NCBI GenBank assembly: GCA_014607495.2
Contig: CP053157.1
Location: 5,518,001 to 5,582,000 of the forward strand
DNA: 64,000 nucleotides
Reading direction: 5' to 3'
Source of the DNA: Carposina sasakii
Lineage: Eukaryota > Arthropoda > Insecta > Lepidoptera > Carposinidae
Shown here: piece by piece, positions 10,701-21,547 of the stretch
How the letters are laid out: each line of letters begins with the position of its first letter
Position numbering within the stretch: the stretch's first letter is position 1
Made by a program: the position numbers and the translations under genes
The notes under the pieces: generated by a model
The model's input: the letters and a program-made list of their open reading frames with translations, nothing else
Database searches by the model: none
What the model was told of the DNA's origin: nothing

Positions 10701-12294
10701 AAATGTATAGAATAGACTATACACTTGGTGAACTTGCTGTGCATTTGCATTTAATGCTCGTTAGTTTCCAATGCATTGTATTAAATACTGGTAGCACGCG
10801 ATTCTCGCGAAAAGCCTTTGGCATTGTTAACGGTTCGTCTGAAATTACTAAATTGCCGCAGAGCGCTCCGCCGCCCACTCGTCTGGATCCCAACATCCCC
10901 TAGTATGTAGGTAGATATTCAGCACTTTGAAAAGTCTGCAGAGGTTGCGCGTGGGTTCTCTGACGTCAGCTGAAAGATCTGTACTAGGAATATCAATTTA
11001 TTAAAGGGCTTTGATGTTGATACCTTATTGTAATTCTTTCTTCTTAAAAATTTTGCAACAATATCTTTTATCTGATTCTGCTTAAAAATGTCAAGGTGTA
11101 TTTAAATTCCTAAACTTTACAACAACAGTTTATTTAAGCCGGGGAGCGGTGTGCTTGTTCAGTGCCAATTCCAAGCTGAAGTTTTATGTTCTCTTAAACA
11201 AGTCGTTTTAAATACTTATTCCGAAGCGTTGTATTGTTCGTATTGCATTCCGCCGGCTTGCAAACGGAAATGCTTACAGACGTCTCGGTCACTTGCTATC
11301 GCGAATTCCACTCTCAGGAAAGCTTTCAGCCTACGCCGCATTTAACAATGCTCTTTGCAGTACGTGCCCTTAGTAATTGTAGTTGGAATATAGGGCATAT
11401 ATCGGATATGGCGGGCAGTATCCTCGTGGACCTTGTGGCAATTGGGTGGTCACAATCAATTGAATGATTACACAATGCTTGTGGTGGATGTACTTTTGTT
11501 TAGAAACGCATATGGAGATCAGGAAATGTGCGCTAAAATAGGAGAGTCTAAAGATAATATGGCAATCTGCTCACGTATCACAATATGTTGAGATAACTGA
11601 TTTTCGTAAAACGCAAAACCGAAATAAACGAGTTCATGCCTTTGTGATTTTCAATTCATTGCGGACGGAACCTCTCACGTTTTTCCATTTGGTGTCTTAC
11701 AAATGTCATGTGAGACTTGGAAATATAATACATAGCTACATTTGCTTCTATAATATACAGGATATCTATAATTTTTACTGACTAGCGAAGGTTACTCAAA
11801 GTACAGTTATCTCTTTTAATACGTTTGTAATTTGTTGGCACTAATCTTTATAGAATACATTCTTTATTCGAAATCGGTTTCATTTTATTTACGACGGTTA
11901 TAGTTATTACAGTTTTATTGTTTTTAAATTAAATATTTATTGTTTTAGAATGCTCTACAATTTTATTGAGAAATATGTATACTCATTCATTACACGGATC
12001 AATATTGTTTTGTAGAGTCACGAAAGGATACATTCCTGACTTCACGAAGTAGTTTATATTACTACACTACTTCATCTGTGTATTCTTTGTAATTTCCGTT
12101 TTGCCCTTTTCCCATGGGAATATTGGGAGATCCTTTATTAGTTCGTTACTTGTACTCTCCAAAGAGTGCTCAATTTAAACTTCCTACATCCAGTCTGTTA
12201 AGCATTATCTACCAGTCACTCAGTCAGTCAGTAATAGAAGTGTTTTCTACACTCCCCGAACAAATAATACAACGTACCCGTTATATTGTTTCAG

Positions 12295-12493
12295 GTATCG
12301 AGTACCTATATGAAAATGGATTATTGCAAAGAACGCCGGAGGACGTAGCGCAATTCTTACACAAGGGCGAAGGGCTTAGTAAAACGGCGATCGGCGACTA
12401 CCTCGGAGAACGGTCAGATTTCAATGAAGCCGTCCTAAGAGCATTCGTCGAACTACATGACTTCACGGACCTAATATTAGTACAAGCTTTAAG
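12295..12493 (+). CDS. step: Cytohesin exon: first half of Sec7 domain with the catalytic glutamate
   Basis: The acceptor is tattgtttcag before 12295 and the donor is GTTAGC at 12494. It completes a Gly codon from the previous exon (g + gt) and runs [20 protein letters not shown], then [19 protein letters not shown], to LVQALR. The motif [15 protein letters not shown] is the Sec7 signature, and its Glu (codon 12369-12371) is the glutamic finger that expels Mg2+ and GDP from Arf. The open frame continues upstream to 12114, but that part is intron read-through with no similarity to the family. Exit phase 2. Confidence 0.95.
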
Positions 12494-14575
12494 GTTAGCA
12501 AAGATTTATGGGCATTGTAGTTGTAACCAGAGCTTAGAAGATAATCTATGGAAGCTTAGACTAGCTACAGGATAGCTTTCATTGCGTCGTTTCTATAGTC
12601 CCTTTTCACAATGTACTCGACGCACAATGAATCACCTGTCAGTGAAACGAGCAATCGACCAAATCCACGCATAATAATCAATTTATCATCTAAACCCAAA
12701 GATGTCGTTCGTTTTGCTTGTCCGTATACATACAGACATTGACATTCTTTCATGCTTCGGTAGCTAGGATATAATTATGTTAAAATTATGGTCATTGGAT
12801 AACTGATTGGCGTCCTATTAATTAGACAGCGAGACATAACTAAGATAATATCTTGCTTTGTACGCTAGTAGTAGTTGAATGTTTAAAATAAAATAATTAT
12901 ATATATTTCTTTAGAATAACTTATTGTGTAGTACCTTTATACGAGTATTACAATTCCGTATATCATACAACCCATTCTGTCTTTACCGTTATGTAATGTT
13001 ATGTAGTTTATGTCAATGATTGAAAACTAGTACACAGGACACACCCAATTCAAATTCAATGTCAAATTTCCAAGTATTTTGATTAGTAGTGTATTTACAT
13101 GGGTAGAAACCACTTCAGAAAAAATATTATTTAACCATGCAAATACTATCAGCTATCAGGTTTTCGAGAGAGTTCTAATTGGTAACTCTTAAATATTTGC
13201 GTATAAAGAGTCAAATCAAACAGCTTGTTCAAAGAGATCGTGTTATTTTGTTTACAGGGACGTTCGGTAAACACATTACGTCACTGTTTTCCGAAAAAAT
13301 CCCTTCACACTGGATGTTTTTCACTGTTTGTGCTTACAGTGTTATGATTTACGACCCGAGGGCATTGTGTGGTCGTCAGATTCGCGGAATTTTGCAGTGG
13401 ACGTGTTTCCCATGCGATTGTTCGGGTGCATGCTCGATTTTGATTGTGTGTTTTGTGAATTCGTAATTTAACGTAACAGTATTGATGAATATGACCACTC
13501 AACATTTCTATTAACAACCTGTCGCTGATCAGTTACATCTAGCCCTTCTCCCGCAGGATCTCCCTTTGTATTAGGTAAATTGCCTATAATATGTATAGAG
13601 GATATTTCTGATTGGCCAGTTATTATTTTACATATTTACGTAGCGCTATCACTGCGATTTAGACGCGTCAGCTACATTACTCGATAAGAATCTTTATTTA
13701 GCGAGCTATAAAATCAATACAGCTCTACTACTAATGTTTGCGAGTAAATACAAATATATGTAAAGTATGCAATATTTGTATAGTGAATTGATTTGTACGT
13801 GCCAAATACACGAACTTAACCCAGATAGTTTTTATATGTTGTGCAATGCTAGATCGCGTGTAGACTGCACCGAAGAATATGAGCGAGTTGTATAGAAAGG
13901 AACAATAAATTCGTCTGGCATTACTTTGTGTTTGGTCGTTTTTATTATCTATTCTGTGGTCTCAGTCTTTGTTTATGTCTAGTAGACAGTAAATCTTCAG
14001 ATGGGGCATCGACATCTGGCAGTAATTGTTGCCTGTAGATATTGTTTTCTTTTGAGTGGTTTGCTCATGTCGCTTACCGGCGCACAGTGGGCTAGGATTT
14101 AAAAAAATGGGAATTACGGATCGAAGTGTGCGCATCGCGTCGAATTTTTTCGTCAAATAAAAGTTGTTTGTTTTGATAAATTGAGTACACAGAAAAAAAA
14201 TCGACGCGATTCGCATTCTTCGTCCGTAATTCTCATTTTTTTTTCAATCCTAGCCCACTGTGCGGCGTACTGCAGTAGCTATGATACATTTCCTCCGGCT
14301 AATTATATTATCATTTATAATTGCTGGATTTAGTTTACTATTAACCCTATTATCGAGCAGTTTAACGATCGATTTGGATATCTAACAACATTCTCCTATG
14401 ACGCGCCCCAACTAGGCGTTAGTATTTTCGCCCGGTTGGTAATATATGTCATGTTATGTCTGAGACAATATCAGACGCCTCTTTGTCTGAGGCTTAGGTA
14501 ATGTCTCTACTCTTTCCACTGTTTAACCTAAGCAATGCAAAGATTTAACCTTACACGCAACCCTCGGCATTCCAG
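12494..14575 (+). other. Cytohesin intron (2.1 kb)
   Basis: It contains one TA-flanked MITE (14077-14267). The rest is AT-rich. A more GC-balanced patch at 13230-13470 holds open frames in both directions with no recognisable product. Nothing else is supported. Confidence 0.75.
14077..14267. mobile_element. TA-flanked MITE, family C (191 bp)
   Basis: The inverted ends CGGCGCACAGTGGGCTAGGA and TCCTAGCCCACTGTGCGGCG are bounded by TA at 14075-14076 and 14268-14269. The inverted similarity continues inward (GGGAATTACGGA against TCCGTAATTCTC, and GCGCATCGCGTCGA against TCGACGCGATTCGC), so the whole element is a foldback. It has no coding capacity. Confidence 0.75.
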
Positions 14576-14837
14576 ACAGTTCTTATGGAGCTTTCGGCTG
14601 CCGGGCGAGGCGCAGAAGATCGACCGCATGATGGAGTGCTTCGCGCAGCGCTACTGCCAGCTCAACCCGGACATCTTTACCAATGCGGACACGTGTTACG
14701 TGCTTAGCTTCGCCATTATCATGCTGAATACGTCGCTGCACAACCCCAGCGTGAAGGACAAGCCGACGCCGGAACAGTTCGTTGCTATGAACCGCGGCAT
14801 CAATAATGGTGGCGATCTGCCTCAGGAACTGCTGTTG
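14576..14837 (+). CDS. step: Cytohesin exon: second half of Sec7 domain
   Basis: The acceptor is cattccag before 14576. The first base completes an Arg codon (AG + A), followed by [20 protein letters not shown] and later [16 protein letters not shown] and [20 protein letters not shown]. The [13 protein letters not shown] motif is Sec7 motif 2, which with the glutamic-finger loop forms the Arf-binding groove. The exon is clearly GC-richer than the surrounding intron. The donor is GTGAGT at 14838, phase 0. Confidence 0.95.
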
Positions 14838-16139
14838 GTGAGTATAACTTATTATAGGGTGTCGTAAACGTTAATTGGCAATTCGGACAGTTTCAAACGT
14901 GTTGTATTTGAACAAGTTTTGGTGGCTTATGTCATTCAAAATGTATTATATGTATTATTATTTTTATTTACTCTCGTTTGTTATGATATTTATTTGACAA
15001 AGACGTTTTATTTGGCTAGGTAAACCTAAGAGCGCCGATTTTGACTAGCTAATGCAAAACCTCATAAAGTTACGCCGATTGAGCACTTTTTCGTAATTCT
15101 GTTAGGTCAGCAATACAAGAAACCAATCATTTTGACGATCTTCAACAAAATTTCGACATGTATTACGAGGTATGTGTACGTGTCAATTCTGTAATTTGAA
15201 CTGTATTTATGTTTTTCATCATAAGGCTGTGAGGAAGTGTGATGCGTTCTGAAAACAGCTACATAATGCCAATGGGGTCTCTTATAACGAAATTATTCGT
15301 TCGGGTTGTTAAATTGACGATAGAAACCAACAGCTCACTGATAAATGGATAAACTAACAAATACTATGTAGTTTTTTTTAGTTACCACACCACTCTGTTT
15401 TCCCTATTCGCTTTTATTTTTATTTAGATATTGAAACAAATGCATTCGTACTTTATTTATTTCGCGTAAAATTGCGCTCGATGTGTTGTATGAGATGAGG
15501 TATGTATGTATACATATGTATATTTTTTGCGTTAAGCTCACACTAGCTGGCATTTTGTAGCAATACGATACAAGGCAGGATGTCACAGGTGTTGTTATCT
15601 CTGCTGATTTATTATGAGAACATGACGTCGGAAGACCACCGCGCGGGTCAAATTGAGCTTAGTTAGCATACTCGTACATACCTTCATTCTTATAGTGTGA
15701 CCGATGCCCAAGGTCCGACTGGAAGTTTAAATAAAATTTTCATTCGTTATGTGTTTCTTATGAAATCAAAATGAAATTGTGGCATAGATTTAGTGAAGAG
15801 TAAAGTCGTTATTACCTACATATAAACTGCTATGGCTATCATTACTCAGTATTAAACTATATTTACGCCCGAACAAATTAAAACCGAGTCATTATTTTCA
15901 CATACAAATGTGTATTTTCGAAGAGCTATATTCACCGCAGGTATTATTCGAACTGCATCGCAGGAAGCATGAAAGCCGATTATGAGATCAATTTTATTTG
16001 CCTTTGTCTGGCTTTTATGTAGGAGGCGACGAGATAAATTCCAACATTTTCCCGCCCTTTTCATCCACCTTTAAAGGTTTATCTTAACTCCCACGTGGCT
16101 GCCTATATTATTAAATACTTAGGTTAAAGTATGAATACT

Positions 16140-16335
16140 GTACAAGTCAGTAGAGGGACAAGAGGGTCTTGGTGTTTTGTAGGCGATGGGCTGACCACCT
16201 GTCACTACTAACCGAACTTGTAAATCTCAACTATACCCTCAAAATTGGTCAGAAGTGGAAGCATGTGGTTCTATCAGCCCTTGATGCTCTGCCTACCCCG
16301 TAAGGGATAAAGGCGTGATTATATGTATGTATGTA
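16140..16335 (+). mobile_element. 3' tail of a non-LTR element ending in (TATG)n, family T
   Basis: Shares nearly its whole length with 31778-31986 in the opposite orientation (for example GGCGATGGGCTGACCACCTG and CCCCGTAAGGGATAAAGGCG), then ends in an ATGTATGTATGT run. A conserved body with a microsatellite at one fixed end is the usual sign of a LINE or SINE 3' end. No coding part is visible. Confidence 0.6.
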
Positions 16336-16899
16336 AAGTATGAATACCCTTAATACACGCGCAGGTGAGGTTGACTTTCAATGTACATTCATAATATTGA
16401 TTCAAAATTTGTCGTTTTCATTCGTAGGTAGAGTAGACTTATCAGGATTTGTGTGCAATAATTGGATGTCGATATGAATAACATAATCTCGTCCTGACGA
16501 TCCGAAATAATGGAAAAAGGGTAGGATTTAAATTAAATAGTCTAGGGAGTACTTCACGTCCCCGGCACCTGACAATTCTCATAACGATGAGTAATGCCTG
16601 CGATATTAAACTTTAATGTGCCGGACATTACGGCTGTTTTCAGACTACGCTATAATATAATGACATATAGCATAGTAGCACAACGATATCGCACGCCATA
16701 CTTAATTATGGAATTATGGATATGTTCACATTGTATAATATTGTCCCGCTATTCTTAGATCCTTATTTGCCATAGCGTAGTTTAGTATAGCGTAATCTGA
16801 AGAGCTTAAGTTTGTACACAGATACATAATTGTAATACTACGTATACCTCTCATACAGCGAAACGTGCATAATACGTGAAGTGCGTAGCCCCAATGCCA

Positions 16900-17062
16900 T
16901 TTTTAAACGACTTAAAAAAAGGAGGTTTCTCCATTCGACCGTTTTTTATGTGTGTTCGCGGATAACTTCGTCGTTTATGAACCGATTTTGATAATTATTT
17001 TTTTGTTAAAAAGGAGATATCCTAAGGTATTTACCATAATGAGGCTAACATAATGACGTGAT
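16900..17062 (+). repeat. Degenerate repeat containing an ...AACTTCGTCGTTTATGAACC block
   Basis: The stretch GAACCGATTTTGATAATT followed by AAAAGGAGATATCC resembles a dispersed lepidopteran repeat known from experience. No second copy is visible in this window, so the call is weak. Confidence 0.35.
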
Positions 17063-17352
17063 AACTAATAAAGTACATAGTCGGCAGTTTATCCGGTATT
17101 AGTTAGCTGTTAGTATTAATTAGTCCATTGAGAAACAACCGAAATGGATATTTTCATTATTAGAGATGAGTTTGAGGTGCAAACTATTAGTAAGTCGATT
17201 TGATGCAGTGTTAGTGCCAGTGTTTGATATTGTGTCCAGGGTAGCATCTTAGTTTATGTGGGTTGTAGTAGGTGCAGCTAAATAGATAATAACACTTCCT
17301 TAGTACCACTGCTGTACTGTAGCTATGGTATAACGTTTAATGTGGTATTATA

Positions 17353-17612
17353 CAGGGTGTAACAAAAAGGGTATGTTAAGCGAAAAGCTAGGTAAATAGC
17401 CCAATGTAGAGAACCTATCCACAAAATTTGAGACCCGAAATCATATGTTTATTTTTCCCGATAGTATGGAGAATTTTCAAATATCTCAGGAATTTTCATA
17501 CAATCTTGAAAAATAAAAATGTGATTTCGATTCTCAAATTTTGGAAATAGGTTCTCTATAGTGGGCTATTTACTTAGCTTTTCGCTTAACATACCCTTTA
17601 TGTTACACCCTG
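17353..17612. mobile_element. TA-flanked MITE, family B, full length (260 bp)
   Basis: The ends CAGGGTGTAACAAAAAGGGT and ACCCTTTATGTTACACCCTG are inverted, flanked by TA at 17351-17352 and 17613-17614. Most of the element folds back on itself (AAAGCTAGGTAAATAGCCCA against TGGGCTATTTACTTAGCTTT). It is the longest copy of a family also found at 30510-30683, 31376-31577, 40459-40651, 48792-48930 and 57069-57254. The shorter copies are internal-deletion or truncated versions. Confidence 0.8.
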
Positions 17613-18317
17613 TATTTTTAGATGTTTGTTATTTTTCCTTTATCTATCCAATACAGATTATGGTTAGTACTTTTCGTACTTACTTTACATTAGGTTAGGT
17701 AAGCGGGTAGACATGAAGTCCTAATTAGTAAACATTGATCATCTACGTACTAAAATAATATAAACATCCTAACTAAAACTACAACTACCTACATAAAATA
17801 AAGCGATAAATAATAATCTATTTATAATGTATCTCTGTAAAGTAAATCGTGTTATCTATCAGTTTGTGCATCGGAGAGCGACATTTAATTGAACTTGCTT
17901 TAGTCGATGGAAACAGTTTAAATAAAGCGCTAGGATTTTAGTAAGTTACTGCTTTATTTTTGCACCATATTTTATCAGATGAAAACATAAGTATCATTTA
18001 TAGGTACATGGAATTTCTCTTTGCCGCTAAGATAATGTTTGTAAGATACTAAGTGTAGTTAAGTAAAGTTACTTGGGTTAAAAGATAGTTATGTTTCATG
18101 GTTTATTTATCTAACGGCATCACCGTGTGGAAGTTTATATGAGATGGTTCAAATGCCTGTCAGTTTATGTTCACAAGTATATTAGGTAACCATTTATCAT
18201 AACAAGATTTTAACAGATCATCCAGCTGCGGTACACACACAGATTCTGTTAGTAATTAAGGCCAGTATGTTATAGAATTTAAATAGATTGAAATGTATTC
18301 TCTGTTTTATATTTCAG

Positions 18318-18436
18318 TCTTTATACGAGTCTATAAAGACGGAGCCGTTCAAGATACCAGAGGACGACGGAAACGATCTCATGCATACATTCTTCAATCC
18401 TGACAAGGAAGGGTGGCTGTGGAAGCAGGGCGGAAG
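18318..18436 (+). CDS. step: Cytohesin exon: Sec7-PH linker and first PH strand
   Basis: Encodes [20 protein letters not shown], then [19 protein letters not shown] and two bases of an Arg codon. The [13 protein letters not shown] and HTFFNPD-EGWL stretches are diagnostic of cytohesins: this linker autoinhibits Sec7 until the PH domain and tail engage membrane and Arf. The exon ends at the KQGG|R junction, which decides the diglycine or triglycine form of the PH domain; here the direct splice gives two glycines. The donor is GTTTGT, weaker than the other donors in the gene. Confidence 0.95.
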
Positions 18437-19460
18437 GTTTGTGTCTATCATGTGATAGTATCCTCATAGTTTCCTGTGATGATGCGAGGCTTCACTGGGT
18501 AACATCAGCTGCATCTCCTTCTGTGCATGTACGACTGTACGAGTTAACTAAGCAACTCGGGCATTTTCCCAGACGATAAGTTAGCAATATGTCACCGAGT
18601 ATTAACATATGACCCTGCTATGCTAAACGTGGCTGAGGGATCTCCTTTGTGATTCTGCAGTTCCGGCTACCCCATTTTTGGTAAGTACAGTCGTTGTTAT
18701 ATGTATGCAAGTATGTCATAGTATAGCTATGTAAGTTGAATGAAGTACTCGTCGCGTTCTAGGCTGAAACGGAATGGATTTATGGTGCTATTATGGTGAT
18801 GCCAGGAGGCTTATACACAGACATCAATTTTTTTTTCGATGTATATTATTTCTATGAAATCTAAAATTACCAACTCTGAGTTAAATATAAAGTTGCACAG
18901 TAAAAAAGCCTCGCATTTTGAATACTAAGTTATATTTATCTTATTTCAACTTAAAAAGGTACTATGTAAATTAGTATTCACAGTAATGCCAGTTCCATTG
19001 AACGCTGTTGTCTATCTTGTACAGAAATGTAAAACCTTATCTTAGTAAACAAGTGAAATTATCCACGTCACGGCAAGGACATAAGTCGTAGATCATTGAC
19101 TCCTATTGTTTAATTTGCCAGTATGCATAGGTAATGTGCAATTTTATTCTACGAACGTATGGGTACAGCATTAAACTGTTATGCGCTCTGTTTTCACACA
19201 ACTCACGAGTGATATTCGAATGTACATACATACTAAGGTTTGAGATAAAGTTACTTTTATATGCCCTAATATCGAGGTACCGTTATTTATCGTCCTCCTA
19301 GTCCTCCTCGCTCCTTTTATTGATTCACTTTCTCCAATATCGGCGATGAAGTAAAATAACAGTTAATCAACCGTTGATTAATGTCGGAGAACCTAGTGCC
19401 TAGTTACATAAAGTAGCAGATAAAATATAACTTATATTTAATTTATTTCTTACGTTTCAG
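18437..19460 (+). other. Cytohesin intron (1.0 kb)
   Basis: Its first part is occupied by a reverse copy of dispersed repeat R1 (18459-18685). From 18690 to 19460 nothing is assignable. It ends in the acceptor tacgtttcag. Confidence 0.8.
18459..18685 (-). repeat. Dispersed repeat family R1, reverse copy
   Basis: Reads GCATCTCCTTCTGTGCATGT ... GCTATGCTAAACGTGGC ... GATTCTGCAGTTCCGGCTAC CCCATTTTTGG. This is the reverse complement of the plus-oriented copies at 30787-31131, 39319-39532 and 51338-51625. The element class is not resolved; it is SINE-sized (about 230 bp). Confidence 0.65.
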
Positions 19461-19572
19461 ATACAAATCATGGAAGAGACGGTGGTTTATACTGAACGAT
19501 AACTGCCTGTACTACTTCGAATATACTACGGATAAGGAGCCTCGGGGAATTATTCCATTAGAAAACATATCT
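19461..19572 (+). CDS. step: Cytohesin exon: N-terminal half of PH domain
   Basis: The first base completes Arg (AG + A), then [20 protein letters not shown] and [17 protein letters not shown]. The R-K-KRRW basic cluster in the first two strands and the [13 protein letters not shown] segment correspond to the residues that bind the 3-phosphate of PIP3 in mammalian cytohesins. The donor is GTGAGT, phase 0. Confidence 0.95.
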
Positions 19573-19833
19573 GTGAGTACACAAATATTCATTTAAGTAA
19601 TAAAATTAATTACATATCGTTCATGATTACTACTATATAAATATAAGCTAGGACAGACTCTTTTGAATCTGATTCATGTGAGACAAATTGTAGTGTCGCT
19701 TTTGCTTCTGCCCAAGACTGATCACTTGTTTGAGCTGAACTGGGTCTGGAGGTTCACGGATTTCCCACTACTTATTTTATTAATGTAGAGTGAACATCCG
19801 GAGACCAGTAGGGTAAGCATGAACCTTTTTGCG

Positions 19834-19897
19834 CCGTAACGCTATCGACTCTCGAGAAAAATTTATTAGATATGACAGTGTGACGATAGCGTTACGG
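19834..19897. repeat. Short inverted repeat in intron
   Basis: CCGTAACGCTATCG at 19834-19847 is matched exactly by CGATAGCGTTACGG at 19884-19897, with a 36-base loop. It could be the core of a degenerate foldback element. No target duplication is clear. Confidence 0.6.
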
Positions 19898-20045
19898 ACT
19901 ATCGAAAAGTCCCACAGATGCGTATTTACTTTGTAAAAAGACACGAGACGAGGTTTTGTAGTCTCACTTAATCCCTAATAAAATCCGCAAGGGAATTACG
20001 AACTTTCCTAACCAGACAGATAGAAAGTCTCTCTACCAGTTGCCA

Positions 20046-20135
20046 CATTCTGTTTCTGATAATCTACAAATAGCTCATTCTGTTTCTGATAATCTACAAA
20101 TAGCTCATTCTGTTTCTGATAATCTACAAATAGCT
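20046..20135. repeat. Tandem repeat, three 30-bp units
   Basis: The unit starts CATTCTGTTTCTGATAATCT and ends ACAAATAGCT. The three copies appear identical, which suggests recent expansion. The array lies inside the branch-point and polypyrimidine region upstream of the exon at 20159, so copy number changes could affect splicing. That effect is an inference. Confidence 0.9.
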
Positions 20136-20158
20136 AAATAAAATGTCCCGTATTCCAG

Positions 20159-20289
20159 GTCCGTCCCGCGAGTGATCGTCAAAGGCCACATTGCCTTGAA
20201 CTGTACGCCAGTGGTGGCGCGGACCTCATAAAGGCGTGCAAGACTGATTCCGAAGGAAAGGTCGTCGAGGGAAAACATACTGTATATAG
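20159..20289 (+). CDS. step: Cytohesin exon: C-terminal half of PH domain
   Basis: Encodes VRPASDRQRPHCLELYASGG followed by ADLIKACKTDSEGKVVEGKH and TVY plus two bases of Arg. The IKACKTDSEGKVVEGKHTVY segment is highly conserved. The conserved His of the PIP3 pocket is kept, while the preceding residue is Lys (Asn in human cytohesins). The donor is GTAAGT. Confidence 0.95.
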
Positions 20290-21405
20290 GTAAGTTCACT
20301 TTTCTATCACTATAGGTATATATAACAGAACAAAGTCGTTTCTCGCGGTTTGTCTGGGACTCCTTAGCCGTAGGGAATGTTTGCTTAGATCATGATGAAG
20401 GTATAAAGAGGAGGTGGGTCTATAAACTGGGTCGTGTGGCAATCGTGAGGCCATGACATCATGATAGGGACGGAGCTTCAGCGCCAGTATAACGCAGTAG
20501 CTATAACCACATGCTTGTGCTCCGAAATGTAACCGTATTCAAATTACAAAGACACTAGCGCTTTTATCAGGGTACTTTATTACTAAAACGTAGTATCATA
20601 TTGCCATCTAGTGATGAGTAATTGCACTAGTAAAACAATCTTGAACCATATTGATAATGAGCAAGTAGTTTGACAAGGTGGTTTCTATGTAAATGGGCAG
20701 GGCTACAGTGTTCAATGCTCCCCTCGTCCCATACTTCACCCCCGCTCCGCGGCACACTTATTTTGTATGAAAATATACTTAGCCGCTACTCCTCTTTTAT
20801 TTCTTCTCCATGGCTTAGATCTCCCAAACTACGCAACGGATTTTGATGCAGTTTTTGTAGATAGAGTGATTCAAAAGGATGGCAAAGAAAGAGTGATTTA
20901 TATGTACGAGTATAGCTAGAGACCTGCTGGGACTTGGTATAGGTGTAATGCTGATACGAAATGTCCCTTAAGCAGACGAAGTCGTAGGCGGCCGCTAGTT
21001 AAATATAATTTAGGAAAGGTTGGTGTATTTGGTTACGTTAATAGAAATTACACACTACCCACAACTATTATTTTAAGACGAAACATGGTCCTAATATTAT
21101 AATATGTCATAGTATTAAACATATATCACACAGTTGAGTTCCTAAAATGGGGGTAGCTAGAACTGCAGGATCATGAAGGAAGTAAAAATGTAACAGATCT
21201 AACAGCGCTAGGCCGTGCTAAAGGGCAAGCCCCTGACATTCTTAGTTGATTCTTACTACATGCGCACAAGGACTTGTAGGTAAAGTATATTCTCCCCGCA
21301 TCGGCACAGTCCCTAGTAATATAATATTAATAAAAAATATACGCAACCTTGAAATGGAATGACTGCCAAAATTAAAAACAGCATACTAACAAAATAAATT
21401 TCCAG
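20290..21405 (+). other. Cytohesin intron (1.1 kb)
   Basis: Contains a degenerate plus-oriented copy of repeat R1 (21143-21315). The rest (20290-21142) shows nothing assignable. It ends in aaatttccag. Confidence 0.8.
21143..21315 (+). repeat. Dispersed repeat family R1, degenerate copy
   Basis: Starts CCTAAAATGGGGGTAGCTAG then AACTGCAGGATCATGAAGGA, and ends CCCCGCATCGGCACAGTCC, matching both ends of the better copies. The middle is diverged. Confidence 0.55.
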
Positions 21406-21547
21406 AATGTCAGCAGCGACGGTGGAAGAGCGAGACGAATGGATCGAGTGTCTCCGTCGCTCAATCAGCCACAATCCCTTCTACGACATGCTAGCACAAC
21501 GCAAGAAGAAAGCACAGCACAGTATTAACTCTGGCCACCATCACTAG
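21406..21547 (+). CDS. step: Cytohesin last coding exon: PH C-terminal helix and basic tail
   Basis: The first base completes Arg, then MSAATVEERDEWIECLRRSI, SHNPFYDMLAQRKKKAQ, HSINSGHHH and TAG (21545-21547). The E-EWI--LR-SIS--PFYDML-RKKK pattern is the PH alpha-helix plus the polybasic tail that aids membrane binding and autoinhibition in this family. After RKKKAQ the tail is short and ends in three histidines, which I do not recall from other cytohesins. Confidence 0.95.

Larger units (their letters stand above)
4175..12294 (+). other. Long cytohesin intron (8.1 kb), repeat-rich
   Basis: It contains a fragment of the dispersed CAGAACTGCAGGATCA repeat (6140-6185), a TA-flanked MITE (7444-7840), a repeat with ATGGCGG motifs (8690-8945), a long inverted repeat (9055-9681), an unassigned antisense small ORF (10173-10391) and a Helitron-like element (10482-10700). 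The stretches 4175-6140, 6190-7440, 7845-8690, 9690-10170 and 10705-12294 show nothing I can assign, although 10780-10900 and 11230-11460 are more GC-balanced than their surroundings. Confidence 0.8.
14838..18317 (+). other. Cytohesin intron (3.5 kb)
   Basis: It contains a LINE-like tail with a (TATG)n end (16140-16335), a degenerate dispersed repeat (16900-17062) and a full-length family B MITE (17353-17612). The remaining sequence (14838-16139, 16336-16900, 17613-18317) is AT-rich with nothing assignable. It ends in tatatttcag. Confidence 0.75.
19573..20158 (+). other. Cytohesin intron (586 bp) with hairpin and tandem repeat
   Basis: It contains a 14-bp inverted repeat (19834-19847 against 19884-19897) and a 3 x 30 bp tandem repeat (20046-20135) that ends only 23 bases before the exon. 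The acceptor is gtattccag. Confidence 0.85.
4042..21547 (+). other. step: Cytohesin / steppke gene (visible part, seven coding exons, 5' incomplete)
   Basis: The joined exons encode 365 residues plus a stop: the end of the N-terminal helical region, the Sec7 domain (about residues 35-220) and the PH domain (about 235-350), then a short basic tail. Cytohesins are about 400 residues, so roughly 35-50 residues are missing at the 5' side, off the left edge. The family catalyses GDP/GTP exchange on Arf GTPases at membranes. Its PH domain binds phosphoinositides, and the Drosophila orthologue acts in insulin signalling and endocytosis. Introns (phase): 4175-12294 (1), 12494-14575 (2), 14838-18317 (0), 18437-19460 (2), 19573-20158 (0), 20290-21405 (2). 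All have GT...AG ends, and the reading frame is preserved through every junction. No frameshift or internal stop was seen, so the gene looks intact. Confidence 0.95.

Noticed and set aside
10530..10903. Two plus-strand and one minus-strand ORFs of 60-70 codons
   Set aside because: They read the Helitron-like element at 10482-10700 and its flank; no conserved protein features.
12114..12294. Upstream part of the open frame joined to the Sec7 exon
   Set aside because: It is intron read-through: a clear acceptor lies at 12294, the family similarity begins at Gly of GIEYLYENG, and the splice phase fits the previous exon.
13179..13466. 95-codon ORF in a cytohesin intron
   Set aside because: No ATG at the frame start, cysteine- and isoleucine-rich without a pattern, and an equally long frame exists on the other strand.
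20046..20135. Direct repeats as a CRISPR-like array
   Set aside because: The three units are contiguous with no spacers and lie in an insect intron; this is a simple tandem repeat.
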